A DNA stretch of 64,000 nt, from contig OU015567.1 in assembly GCA_907165135.1 (NCBI GenBank), positions 13,955,001-14,019,000 on the forward strand, in the 5' to 3' direction. Each line of letters starts with the position of its first letter. Position 1 is the stretch's first letter. Of the stretch, positions 20,324 through 32,409 are shown in pieces. The DNA comes from Oikopleura dioica. Taxonomy: Eukaryota; Chordata; Appendicularia; Copelata; Oikopleuridae. The position numbers were made by a program, and so were the translations under genes. Below the pieces are notes generated by a model. The model ran no database searches, was not told the origin of the DNA, and saw only the letters and a list, made by a program, of their open reading frames with translations.

Positions 20324-23300
20324 CTACTCTTTGGTGAACATGACTGGTCCGACATTTGAACCACGTGGTTCGAGCTTGACCCGGCCGCCGAAGTCCGCGG
20401 AGGATTTCACATGAAGGTCACTTATACTTTGCTTCATCGAATGCAAACTATCACGATTCGACAAAACGCGCTCGAGGTCGCTGATCAACTGTTTCTTGAC
20501 GAGTTTGAGTTTGTCCACGTGATCGGTGAGTTCCAAAATAAGGCTGGGAAAGAATCATCAAAACAACGAGATTTGATAAGAATAAATACCTGTGTTGTTT
20601 TTTGAGCTTTTCTTTCAACCCGGCGATAGTGCTGTCTTTATCAGCGGCGGATTGAACAAGATAGGAATAAGGCTGATTCACTCCGTCCATCGCTGCTTCG
20701 AGGGATTGGACTTGTTCTTTCAGTTTTGTGTTGCTTTCTTTCAGAAGATCCAGCTCTCGGGACTTATCGACGTTAATCCGTTCAAGGTTGAGCGCACGCT
20801 TGGCGAGTCGCACGCTTTGCTGCATTCGCCGCCTGGAGTTCGTCGGCATATTTCCGCCGATTCCGAAATTCCTGAGCATTTGCTCCGGGTCGTTCTCATT
20901 ATCGTCGTCGGCAATGTGCAGTACCACGCTATCGAGCTCCTTTTCGAGGTTTTCAAAAGTCTTGAGCTTGGCCGAGATTTCGCGATTTTCCGCTTCCAAG
21001 TGGAGTTTTTCTTTTTCCGATGAGTTTTGGATTTTGAAAATTTCGCGCTGAAGCAGTTCCATTTTGCTCGTTGCCGCTTTTGCGTCGCGCTGGGAAGCGT
21101 CGAGGGCCTCACGGAGCTCGGTTTTGGCGAGTTGATGACGCTTGGATTCAAGTTGTAGGCTTTGGTACGAGGTCGTTAGTTCCGATTCCCGGAGCTTATG
21201 GGCTGCTCGAGTTTCTGTCAGATCATTCTGGGCCGAAGATAACGACTCACGAAGCCTATAAAAAGGTCTCTTTGGCAAATCTTGGTTAGGGGGCTAAAAT
21301 GTTACCTTTGATTCGCCAACTCCAGATTTTCTTTCTCGTGCTGAGCCTGATCTCTAGCTTCCCGAAGAACAGCATTCTCTCTTGAATACAGCTGCGAAAG
21401 ATCTTGCTTTATCCGGTTGAGCTTTCAAAAGGTGCAAAAAGTATCGAAAAATCATACCCGCCCAAATTGCGGGCAGCACTTTCTCGTGGCGCCCTATTCC
21501 GCGCGCAATTCAAATCAATATGTTTACGCGCGAGATTTGGCACGCTCATTGGCTCGCAGAGACAATGAATCTGATTCAGTACTACCAATATTGCACCTTT
21601 CCTCTTGGTCAGTTTCAAGTTTGAGCTTTTCGACTTGCTCTTTTCGCTCGGCATGGGCGCTCATTCGGGCTTCGGAAGTGCCAGTTAGATATTTTTCCAT
21701 AATCTGCTCACGGGCGGTTTGAAGATCCATGTTACGTTTCATAAGATCTTAAAGTAAAATTAATAATTTGACAGTTGAAATCAAGGAAGTCACCCTGTTT
21801 ATGAAGCCTAATTTTACCTTGATTAATTTTGTCGAGGTCCCCATTTTTCTGTTGCAACTCTGTATTAATTCTCTTCAAGTATCCTTTATCTTCGGTGAGC
21901 AGCGACTCTCGTTGTTTCGTCATTTCGAGTTTGACAGACAGATCCTTCACTCGCTCATCAAGTTCTATTTTCTCTCGCTCAACGAGCATCAATTTCTTCT
22001 GCGCGATTTCAAGATCAGATTCAAATTGAACGTGTGCTTGATTTAACTCGTCAAACCTGAAAAAAATCATTTCAAGAACAGATGAAGAAAAATGATATTT
22101 CTACCTTTTTCCTTTGTCGAAATTTATCGCGACCAGGTCACGTGCTTCTTTTAATTCATCGTCTACGGTTGTGTATTTCAGGTCGAGTTCTCTAAGTCGG
22201 TTTTCAAGACGGTGGCATTCTTCGATTTTGAGATTCAGACGGCCTGCTTGCTCCTAAATTTAATCCCATGATTCAGACCGGCTTTCTATATATACTGTCG
22301 TATTTATATTTAAATATAGATATGTGTATAAAGATAGAGACGACATATGAACTTATTTCGAAACTGGTTTCTTTCATAATCTTATTTTATCTTTTTGATG
22401 ATACGATTTATCCTTTCTGTATGATCATCTAAAAGTATTAGAGTCGATGATAAATTTTGAGAAATTTCCTTACTTCATGTGATATTTTTGTGTTGCATGA
22501 TGCAACTTGCATCGGTATAATTACTTCAAATTGCCCTGAGTTTAACCCCTAGCACAAATCCCCTAGTGCGTCTTAGAGAATGAAAGCGATATCACTAACA
22601 GATAATTCTCCGTCCGAAAAGTAAGTCCAAGTCTCGGATTTCGGTAGAGTACCGCAAGTATACAAACTCCTTTACAAAAGCTATGAAAAATGTCCTTTTT
22701 TATCGATCGCTGCTCGGTCCAATAAAAATCGAAAACGCATCAAATATTAAAGAGTAAATAAATTAATAAAACCCATTTATAATGAAATGGCTACCTGAAA
22801 GGAATTGCTCATGGAATCAAGTTGACTCTTCAAGACTTCGATTTCCGTCCGCTGCGGTTGAAGCATCTCATAAACGCGCGAGGAAACCATTTGTCTAATT
22901 GAGCGCTGATTTTGTGGAATCGCCGCGATTTTACCGTATTCTTCTTCATCAATCTTTATCGATTCGAGCCCCTCCTCCAGCAGCCGCGCTTCTGACATTA
23001 AATTTTTGTTCATCTCCTCAAGCTGGCCCTGGCGCTTTCGAATTGCGTCCCAGTCTTTTGTAGATTTGCGGGACATTCGCTCGTTTTCCGCCACGGCTTG
23101 GGAGAGACGCGTTTGTAGAATTCTAGAGGAACGCTCGGCTCCTTGTGCGCGGTCTTCCAGGTCATCGATTCTGCTCTAAAAAGTTTTACCGAAAATGAAA
23201 TCAAGGAAGAGAATCCTCGGAAAAATTAAGATTTACTCGAGTTAGTTTTGCCCCTTGAATGCGTGAATGAGTGATTTGCTCATCGATAATTTACCTGAAA

Positions 23301-23502
23301 GTCATGTTTGAGCGACTCAATTTGAAGCTTCTTCGACTCGAGCTCGATCCTCAGCAATTCAAGATCATTATTCTGCTGCCGGACGAGTAACTCGGACTCG
23401 GTTATTTCCGAAAAAGTATTCTCGCTAAACGAAAGGGTAATTTTTCTCTGTTCGAAAAAGAGTAGGAAAAAGACTCTCTTACCTAAGCGTGTTCTCATTC
23501 AT
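20324..23502 (-). CDS. PIBF1: Progesterone-induced blocking factor 1 / CEP90
   Basis: PIBF1 is a centriolar-satellite and distal-appendage coiled-coil protein needed for cilia. It starts MNENTLSENTFSEITESELL (first intron between codons 6 and 7). Almost the whole length is heptad coiled coil over at least eight exons. The diagnostic C-terminal part is well kept: LEKELDSVVLHIADDD, a GIGGNMPTNSRRRMQQSVRLAKR block (animal: [23 protein letters not shown]), QPYSYLVQSA, DLERVLSNRDSLHSMKQ, and PVMFTKE at the end. Two introns (21748-21817, 23176-23236) contain the shared intron motif. One intron (about 22258-22790) is unusually long for this genome. Confidence 0.9.
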
Positions 23503-23997
23503 TTTTCATCTAAAATAGTTAATTATATATTAGATAAAAATTAACTTATTGAATATTTAAAACAGTTGCAAAGGCAAAAAAATGATTATTAGAAGAACCG
23601 TAGTCATCCCATCGATCCGGACTCGCTCAAATCGAACCTATATCGACTTTGGTTGGGTATTTAAGATCTGGAGCACGATTCCGATGGGAATTAAGGGAGT
23701 AACGATGACTTTTTCAAAAAAGAGGGTCTCGATTAAAAAAGTTTGAATTGAAAAAGCTTCTCTCTTTGTATTGCACTAGAATTAGTAATAAACACTTTTC
23801 AAATCTGATCAGAAATTTCAATTTTGAACAGAAGAAGCTTTTGAATATATTTTTATATATTATATAAAGAAAGAAAAGAAAATAGAGAATCACAGGTATT
23901 TATAAAGAAAGAAGGCTTTGGAAAAAGGCAGTGAACTCGAACACCAGAATTGAGACAAAAGAGAACCAGCAAAAGTATAATTTAGGCGCGACGAGGG

Positions 23998-24966
23998 CTA
24001 CTTTTCCGACTCGTAGAATAATTTCAGCACGCCCATGTGGCTGTTGGCAATCGCAAATGTCAGACATTGGCCATCGGCGAGAATGGTATCGTCGGTGTCG
24101 CGAATGATGATTTTGTCGCTGGATAGTTTCGTTTTCAGAAATTCTGAACAAGAAAACAGTTTCAAATACAACTTTCAACTACAAATAAGCGCTTATTCAA
24201 TTATTTTTTCGATCACGAACCTGTTAGATGGCCAATTTTTGGCACATTGGAAGGGTTCTTCGCCAGGTCGACTTTGAATATGAGATTGAAACTCGTCTCT
24301 CCAATCGTATCGGCTCCTGGCACAAGTGAAACATTGACCTCTTCCACCAGTTCTTCTTTTGCTTGTCGCTTCGCCCCGGCTTTTGGAGTGCCGTTCTCAT
24401 GTTCTATTAAAGGCATTAGCGCATTATCATGTGATCTAACTCTACTAGTCGGAGCAAGAGGGATCAATAATTCAACAAGATTCTATTTTAAATTACCATT
24501 GGCGCCTTTTATCTCTTTGCCGCCTTTCTTTTTGTTCTTCGGGTTGAAATCGTGTTTTTGCATCACTTCGCTCAATAGTTGCGTCTGGTGCTTTTCGTAC
24601 TCGTCACGTGACGGGTACAACTTTGCGATCAGAGCATCGAAGATGGGATCGTGTCGAAGAGATCTTCTTGACACGAGTCTCTAACAAAAAGAGTCTAAAA
24701 ATGATTCGGGTTGATTTTATTCACCTTTCTGCAAGTAGGGCATTCTTTGTTTCCTGATCGAAGAGCGGTCGTGATGCACTCTTGACAAAATCTATGAAGA
24801 CACTCCTTTGTCGTCATGGTCCCCCGCAGGATGTCGAGGCAAATTGGGCACATCAAAAGCGCATTTAAAGCCTTTCGCTGGACTTTGATTTCCGTCGAGT
24901 CCAGGATCAGCTCCTGCGGCTTCCGATTCAACTCATACCGGCTCAATTCAAATTGCTTCTCAGCCA
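23998..24966 (-). CDS. Polycomb RING-finger E3 (RING1/RNF2)
   Basis: This is the catalytic subunit of PRC1, which monoubiquitinates H2A. The N-terminus has [13 protein letters not shown] and [12 protein letters not shown], then the C3HC4 RING ([19 protein letters not shown]...CQECI...CPTCRK). A second exon has [29 protein letters not shown], the hallmark of the family right after the RING. A basic, low-complexity linker follows. The C-terminal RAWUL domain spans two exons ([13 protein letters not shown]...[20 protein letters not shown]...[11 protein letters not shown]). Introns are short GT-AG. The length (about 280 residues) is a little shorter than vertebrate RNF2 because the linker is short. 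Confidence 0.93.
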
Positions 24967-25209
24967 TGGCTAGAAAGAAAACAAGATTAAAAAATGACGA
25001 AGGAGTTGCGGTTCTCAAGTGTTATTTTAATTGTCAACCCCTGGAATTCGAGTAAATTCCCAGGGGAGCGTTTGTCACGAGAACGAATTGGTACAGATGC
25101 ACTTGAACTTTCTCCTACAGGTTGATCTTCCCCTGAAAATAGAGAGACAGGTGGAAGAAAACATTCAATTAGACTATGGTGGTACGTGCTGGTAATGAGC
25201 AGTTGTTTC

Positions 25210-26434
25210 TTAGAACACGTCGTCGTTGTAGGCCAGGTAATCGCGATCGAACTTGTGGACTCGGATGTAACCATCCTCAGCGCCGGAGCAGTAGCTTTTG
25301 CCGTCGGGGTGGAAAGCGAGCGTGTTGATGGGACCGAAGTGACCCTTGATCGAGCCGAATTCTTGCTCCATGAGCAAGTGGAAGAATCGAGCTTCGAATT
25401 TACCGTCTCGGGCGTCCGTCGTTGTGACATCCTTGGCGTCTTGACCACCACCAATAACAACGTGATTAGCTCGAGGACTAGAAAAACCGTATAATGTAGA
25501 AAAAAGGGATCGTATTTTACCTGATCATTGCAGAGTTAACTGGTACTTGGGATTTGTAGACCTTCAAGTTGTTCAAATCGGTCGAGTCAAAGAGCTTGGC
25601 TGACTTATCCTTCGAAGCAGTGATCAACATCGTCTTATCTTTTGAAAGCTTAAAGAATCATGAGCAAGCGAAAGGTTGACGTTTACCTACCTGCATGTCG
25701 TTGATGATCTTATCATGAGAAGTTGTATCCTTGTGAAGAAGCTGAAGGCCCCTGGCGTCCCAGATGTACAAGTTTCCGTTGTCGTTTCCGGAGATGATTG
25801 TTTCATCGTTGTACCCCCAGAGAGTCTGAGAGAGATGGTAAAAATCGATTAGTTTTGATGCTGTTTTCTACCTTGACGGGAACAGAGTCTTGGTAATCGC
25901 TCTTGGGAACTTCTTGTCGCTTGACTGGTCCTTGCGTGGCTGGCTGTCTGATGTCGAAAACGTTCAAAGCGGGGGTCTGTCTCATTTCAGCACCAGATGG
26001 GAAAACTAGAAGAAAAGAAGGGTTGAAAGATGGGAGGGATTCAGTTTTTACCGATAAGATTTCCGCAGTAGGAAAACTTTACTGACTTGGCGGAGGTAGT
26101 AAGGCCGCCATTTTTATCGTCGATAGTGGTCAAATTTTTGCCGGTTTCAATGTCCCAAATTCGGACTGTGAAATCAGCGCCACCAGTTACAAGGTGTGTG
26201 GTTTCCCAGTTGGGATCAACTCCCCAGACGGAACCCTAAAATGCCAATTAAAATCTTTTTCCTCGCATTTATCCTCACCTGGTGACCTTCGTAAGTTCCA
26301 AGTCGCTCTCCGTTGTCGATGAACCAGACAGAGACCGATTTATCCTTGGAAGTGGAGAAGAGCAAATCGCCGTCTCTGTTGTATTTGATCTGAGTGAGCG
26401 AACGCTCGTGACCTTGGAGCAGCGTCGGTTTCAT
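25210..26434 (-). CDS. EIF3I: Translation initiation factor 3 subunit I
   Basis: WD40 subunit of eIF3. It begins [19 protein letters not shown] and continues [11 protein letters not shown], nearly identical to animal eIF3i. Blocks further on match WD repeats (TIWGYND-type, [43 protein letters not shown]). It ends AYNDDVF. Six or so short introns. The ATG is preceded by AAAACTTTCAG and 3 nt, a likely SL acceptor. Confidence 0.95.
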
Positions 26435-26664
26435 AGTCTGAAAGTTTTAATAAATGATGCTTTTTTTGTAGATTCATAGAAAAAAGAAGAAACAATTTTA
26501 GTGTTTTATTCAGGAACTTGAGATTTGGATAGTCAAGGCAACGATGGTTTGCTACAGAAAATAATATAAAATAGGCAGAAAGTAGAAGTGATGATGTAAT
26601 ATGAATTAATAAGTACAATATTATTTACTTCGACGTGCAAGGTATGAGCGATGATAGCTTTTAT

Positions 26665-27895
26665 TTACTCTAAGTCGAGGGCTTCTTCGATATGTTCGAC
26701 GACTTCGACGATTTCTTCAAGCACGTGATGATAGGAAAAGTGAAGATATAACTTTTTACGGATATGAATTGTTGGTTTGTAACAAACCGTTTGTTTTTAA
26801 AACAAAGATCATTTCCGAGCCCGTTCCAAAAAGGTCATGTGAATAAAAATGACGATACTCGACGCTAGGATTCTTTGAGAGACACCGACAGTTCTTGAAG
26901 CGATTACAGTGGCCATTCGGGCACTAGAAGCGCCGCAGATGGTAAACCAAAACATAAAAAAGGGAGTCCTATCGTACTGGAAAAACTCGGCGAGGAAAGA
27001 CACCACAACGTGACTGACCATTCCATAGCCAGCAATACTACATGCCTAAAGAGAAATTTGACGACTGAAATCAAGGAAGAGAACCACCTGAATTTTATTG
27101 ATGTACGTGCTACATAGATAAGATAATCCAATGATAACGCCGGATAGAAATGCCCAGTACCCAAAGCACGTGGTCAGCGCAGTTTCTATTAATGTCGCTT
27201 CTTCCAAAGAGGTATTTGAGGTCTTCATGTTCATTTGTAGCACTGCGACAAGGGTGAGAGATGTGACTAACGGTCCGTAGAGCTCGGTCGGAACTAAAAT
27301 CTGATAAAAAAGAATCGATTGAGGGGAAATCAGTACCTTTTTCCGGAGAGCTTAGATCAGTAATTGGTACGAAGCTCTGAATGAGTCGATTGACAACGGT
27401 CCTTGGCTCCACATCGAAATGTGGTCGTAAGTTGTCCAGATTTGCGTATGCTTTAACCCACGTTTTGGCTAAACAAATATTGCGTATAATGTAAAAAAAA
27501 CAGAAGCTAACCTTTTTCTTTTCCAGTTGAAACCATTTGGTGCACCATTTCAGCAGCAGCGATTGTAGTTTCGGAGGGCCTACAAAAAGAGTCAGATACT
27601 GAATTCTATGTGCTTGAGATAACCTAAATTCAGAGTCGATAGATCTTCTGACAACTCCGCTAGAAGCAGGAACAGTCAACGATGCATTGGAGATGTTGAC
27701 AGCCGGTGGATCATGAGTTGGATTCACCAGCGTTCCTTCGGGGACTTCTTCGATCGACGGAATGGTGGTGACTTCCGCCTGTGTGACTCCTCCATTTGCA
27801 AGAGCGACTCGCGGACCGAGGTCCTCGAAGCTCTCTGTGTCCGTCTCTGACATTTCGATTGTCACAGCTGGCTCCCCGCTGCTTTCGGTTTCCAT
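26665..27895 (-). CDS. YIPF3: Yip1-domain family member 3
   Basis: Golgi multi-pass membrane protein that pairs with YIPF4. It has an acidic cytosolic N-terminus, then AYANLDNLRPHFDVEPRTVVNRLIQSFVPI, the clear YIPF3 signature. The membrane domain follows in several exons (KTSNTSLEEATLIETALTTCFGYW; ARMATVIASRTVGVSQR; IFIHMTFL). The last exon (26665-26751) encodes LYLHFSYHHVLEEIVEVV and stops at TAA before an AATAAA. Joining IFIHMTFL to LYLHFSYHH reproduces the family sequence HMxFLLYLHFxYH and requires a GA-AG intron at 26752-26826. Intron 27046-27088 carries the shared intron motif. Confidence 0.9.
26752..26826 (-). other. Non-canonical GA-AG intron in YIPF3
   Basis: The intron starts GAACGG and ends TAAAAAG (75 nt). 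The protein join is fixed by YIPF3 homology on both sides. No GT donor is near enough to give the same product. Confidence 0.75.
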
Positions 27896-28055
27896 TCTAG
27901 CGTAACAGATATGTTTTCTTGATATCCGAATATGCATATTTTTATTTAAAAAACGCGCGAAAAGCAGAACCACAATAAAATATATCCGTTTAAATACAAT
28001 CATGGAACATGTTTATACAGGGCAATGGGTTTTATGTAGTGAAAGGGATGGTGTC

Positions 28056-29245
28056 TCAGTAGAATCTGAACTGACTGTCAGCTGATGTCTTCTTAGCTGG
28101 GAATCGCTTCTTTTGATTTGACATTTTTTCAAACCAGGACTCTGCTTGAATAGTGACAGAAGGAGCAGTGACATCGATGACGCCGCCGAAATCGATTGAG
28201 GCGACCTTTCGGGGATGACCGGCTGTGTTCTCGCCGCCGAGGTTGATCGTTGTTGTTGGTCCATCACTAGAAATGACGTTAGGATAGTAAGGAGAATGGG
28301 CCCTCACGTTTTCTCAGAGTAATCGGAAAATCCATTGACTTCAATTTCATCAGCAGTGACTGAGAATGTGTGCTTGTTCTGATCAGGCGCTGTTCGGATG
28401 ATGACTGCTACGTTCGAAACCAGCTTGGCGGATTTTAGAGAAGAATCGAGATGGACATCGATCTCGTCTCCGGAAAATATCTTTAGCTCTCCGTCACATC
28501 CATCTAGGAGGACCCGGCCAGCTGCTTCAATATCTGTATTTCCATTCACATTTTTCACCATGGTCGATCCACTGCCCCGGATAAGCACATTTCTAAATAA
28601 CTGTAAGAACACATCAAATCACCCGAACTAACCCTGCATAAGCAGATTCCAAAAAGATATCCTTTCCTCTCAGATCAATAGTAAGACTCTGAAGCGTTCC
28701 AGCTTGAATATCGCCCTTTTCCGTGTGGGCTTTTACGTCACCAACGGTCCGCCCGTTTAAAAAGATGTTTCCATCGGCGGATTTCAGATCTATCGATTCG
28801 CCAAGGATGGAGTTGGCGATTTTGATTGAATTTAGAACAATGTCGCCGCCTTTTGAGCGGACTTTGACGGAAGGTGCTTCCAAGTTGGAGACCGAGGTTG
28901 CCCCGTTTTCGGCTTTGATGTTAATCTTTGAATAGACAGAAATGTCACCGTGAACATCCTACTTTTGGGGCACAAGAATAGACTTGAAAGTCTTCTTTTG
29001 ACAAGAAAATAGTACCTTTCCTGTTCTCCAGCAGCGAATATATCCAGTTCCGCGTCACTTCTTTGGCGAACCCACGAATCAAGCTCATCGAGGTTGAAAA
29101 TAGCTTGATCAGCAGAAGGGTGCTTGATCAAATCCATACATTTCAGATGAATCCCTGTAGCGTCTGTACTCTTGCCTTGAACTGATAGATTTGCGGAAAG
29201 ACCGGAAATCGTATGGTGCGCTCGGCGGAATACGTTTCGAAGCAT
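28056..29245 (-). CDS. FAM185A-like protein (DUF4097 beta-helix)
   Basis: Repeating short beta-strand turns with Gly/Asp (GGDIVLNSIKIANS, DGNIFLNGRTVGDVKAHTEKGD, FSGDEIDVHLDSSL) form the DUF4097 fold. The C-terminus IQAESWFEKMSNQKK matches the FAM185A SWFQSL end. Function is unknown; vertebrate FAM185A is thought to be mitochondrial. The N-terminus (MLRNVFRRAHHTISGLS) looks like a mitochondrial presequence. It lies 57 nt downstream of the TMEM181 stop with an acceptor (GATAAAAG) 1 nt before ATG, so it is likely the second cistron of an operon. Confidence 0.75.
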
Positions 29246-29301
29246 TCTTTTATCAAATTTATTGAATTAGATTTCTATTTCTGTATCAATATGTGGTTAT
29301 A

Positions 29302-30785
29302 TTAATTAAGTTCTATTTCGGGCATTATCGTATCAGTAGGTTTTTCCGCTACGGGCGGCCGTAGAATAAAGAAAAGAACAATTGCTGAGTAAATTATCGT
29401 AGAGTAAAATAGCACGAGCGGAACACAGCTGGAAGTTTCAGCAGGCATAAAAATAGGAGATAAATGGCTCAAGCCTGATGAAATTAAAATGATTATAAAG
29501 CACAAGATATTAAAAACGGCGAGAAAATATGGAAATAGAGTCGTGACGCTTAACTCCGTATAAATAGTTTTTGTAAGATTTCGGAAAATACCGATACAGA
29601 AGATGACTAAAGATGCTATTTCGAGCGCTAGAAAGGTTGGATATAGTTTGGAACTGCATAAGGAGAGCCATATTTGAGCGAAAACGTCGACTAAGGCGAT
29701 GAATGAAGAAAAAAGGAGGGCAGGGATGGCGAAAGGCCACTGGTAAGGGCTTTTTGCGTGCGAAGGGATGCATAAGTTGAACAGGAGGACGATCCAGAGG
29801 ATGCATGAGAGGAAGCCGGACCATTTACTGAATTATGTTTAGAGAACATCATGTTTAACGCTGTGTTCACCTTATTTGAATAAGGGAGAGGTGGTAGAAT
29901 GATCCAGGTTTCCAGTCGTAAATGTAGGGCCAATTCGAGATCGCTGAATAAATTCTTCATCAGTTATTCAGGGAGTTACTTACAGAAAAGAAGCAGAGCC
30001 GCAGGAAATATCTTTTGATCGATGCTCCAAGATGTCCATTTGTAGTGCCGCAGCGATCTGGCGAAAAGACCAGCGATCATGCAGCAGAAAAAAGTACAAC
30101 CCAGCTTGAAAAATTGCTCTAGCTCGGTGTAGTTTTTTGTGGGAGTTACACTTTCAAATGTCAGTTTTGCTCGCTCTAGCTCTGTCTTTATCTCTGCGTC
30201 AATGAAAAATGAAGTGGTGAAGGATTTTTTCTGCGTTGTTAGTTTCAATTTCGCCATAGCTTCATCAGTGCTTGCTCCAAAGATTTGGATCCAATCGCAA
30301 GTTCCTGATTTGTCGCAGGGAATCTGATGACTACCACAGTCCTCCCCAGACTCAACGATCGGCAAAATACAGTCGGCAGAAGTGATGTTCGAGCACGAAT
30401 AATCGGAAAATTGGAGGCCGCTTTCGGCTTGGATTGAACTGTCGATTCCAATACCTATGAAGTTGAAGCTTACTTCTATCTTCGTCTCATTATCTACGAA
30501 TATTTTTGTGAAAAAAATCCTTCAGAAAAACTTGATAAAGAAAATCTTACCTGAAGAAATAAGCAGATGAACATCTTTCGCCAGTTTCGAACTGATACTC
30601 ATAAACACCCTGTATCTGTCCTCCTCAACCCTCTGATAAGGCACCGAGGTTTCATACGCATCACCAAGCAGCAGCCCGGCAACTATGGCCGAAACGAGGA
30701 CTACGAGGCCAGAAACCAAGAGCGCGATGAGCACTCGTGGTTTGGCCGAGTACAAATGAATCCGTTTCCGGTCATAACATTCCAT
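29302..30785 (-). CDS. TMEM181-like seven-transmembrane protein
   Basis: One TM near the N-terminus (VLIALLVSGLVVLVSAIVAG) is followed by a lumenal GOLD/Wntless-like domain of about 200 residues with Cys pairs. A helical-bundle membrane region comes next, starting TELEQFFKLGCTFFCCMIAGLFARSLRHYKWTSW (split here only by the exon pattern). That block aligns with LEIWFRF..FIVTCLFAHSLRKFSMRDWGIEQK of TMEM181. At least five more hydrophobic segments follow, then MPEIELN at the end. TMEM181 is a plasma-membrane/Golgi protein of unclear role. The next gene, FAM185A-like, follows after 57 nt. Confidence 0.72.
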
Positions 30786-31153
30786 CAAACGGACTAGAAA
30801 TAAATAAGTGATAAATCGAACTAATAGTTTATTTGATTGTTTTTGTTTTTTTTTACATCGTTGAACTGACATTCAAAAAAGAGCGCGACAAATAAAGTAA
30901 AAAAGTGGAGGCATTTGTTTTATTTTAATGAATTTTCGTTAATTCGGTGAATAAACCTATCGGGTTTCCCAATAAGAAGAAAAAAAAATATAAAGAAAAA
31001 GCTTGAAACTGAGAATTTCGAACACAAATCTGACATATAAATAAATAAAGTTTCGGATTTTTTAAGCGTGAATATTCTTGATAGATTGAAAGACGATGAA
31101 GAATTTCAGAGAAAAGCAAGGTTTCAGTACGAAAAGGAGAAATATAAAAGGGA

Positions 31154-31784
31154 TTAAAAAGTAAACTGCACATTCGAAAAGCCACCAGCAGCTTCGAAAA
31201 TATTCGCCAGCTCTTCTGCTAGGTTTTCTGTTTGTTGCAGAATCGCTGGATCCGGTTCCGGCAGCGTCACATTCTAGCGCAAGGGATTGAGATCAGCAAT
31301 AAGGGGATCGATTCTTACCGAATTGGTAGTTTGAGAAGAGAGGCTTTCCCGTGGACGTTCGACCGCGATATTTGAAAAAATTTCGTGAATGGAGTGGCTG
31401 TATTGGCGGATTCGCTCGTTGCATTGAACTAGAACCGACTGTTAGAAGGGTTGAAAAAGCAACCAGAAGAAAAAAGGATTACAAGCGGATTTACCTGGGT
31501 CGAGAATTTCTGGATGGGGGTTGATCAGCGCTTCGCAGGTCGCCCGCATCAACTCTTCATCTTCTTTAGCAAGTCGACTATTTACAGTTGGAGTTCCACA
31601 CAGCTCGGCCTCATCCAAATCCGCTAAAACACTAAATCTTCTCCAGCTCTAGAATCAAAACTGTACCTAGCGGATCTGTTCGCATGGAAATTGGCCTGCT
31701 GCTTGTCGCGGTCTCTGTATTCTCATTTCCGAGCAAGGAACTTGTATCAGAAGCTGCATCTTCTTTGCAGCAAACACAGCCCAT
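31154..31784 (-). CDS. LAMTOR1-like Ragulator scaffold, copy A
   Basis: It begins MGCVCCKEDAAS, which has a Gly2 myristoylation site and Cys palmitoylation sites like LAMTOR1/p18. That protein anchors Ragulator and mTORC1 on lysosomes. The middle has NERIRQYSHSIHEIF (LAMTOR1: DRARQYSTRLAVL). The C-terminus ends EAAGGFSNVQFTF, like the KEELVVQFGIP end. Four short exons. A paralogue lies directly upstream at 32410-33078. Confidence 0.7.
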
Positions 31785-32106
31785 AAAATTTCTTAGGCAT
31801 TGACTTCTAAAATCCTCGATTTCCCTAAAAAAGACTCGTTTTACAATATTTTTGCTACTTGAGGTTGTTTCTTTTTTACTTGAGTGATCATTTCGAGTTG
31901 CATGAACAATTTTGCAGAAAATTTAGACAAGACTTGAGCACAGACAGAGGCTAGAAAAAGAGAAAATACAGACAGAGATAAAAAAGGTGGAAGAAATTGA
32001 AGAATAATGACGTTTTTTCCTCAAAAAGAAGGGAGAGAGGCAGAGAATAATCGACTTTTCGCTCGATTATCAAATTAGGGTTAGGCTTTATTCTGTTTTT
32101 AATGAA

Positions 32107-32294
32107 AATAAGGGCGTCTCAAACTTTCTGTTAGAGAAAGAATGGTGACACCCTTATTATATTTAACAAACGTTTAGTTCAAAGTCAGAATTTCAAACTG
32201 ACTATGATTTGGCAAAATAAAATAAGGGTGTCATTTTGCTAGCGCCACGAGAGTAGAGAGGGAACTTCTTCCCTCAATTAAAGACACCCTTAAT
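32107..32294. repeat. Two tandem AAGGGTGTC hairpins
   Basis: AATAAGGGCGTC (32107-32118) pairs with GACACCCTTATT (32147-32158). AATAAGGGTGTC (32221-32232) pairs with GACACCCTTAATT (32283 on). They lie between the two LAMTOR1-like genes. A single AAGGGTGTC copy also lies near 39.99 kb. They look like remnants of a short foldback element. Confidence 0.6.
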
Positions 32295-32409
32295 TCTGGA
32301 TAAAAACGAATGAAACCCATTCCTTCATAAAAATTATTAAATAAAGCTCTCTTCTTTTTGATCCCTATTTTAAAAAATGTAAAATTAACTGAAGCTAAAG
32401 CTGAACTGA

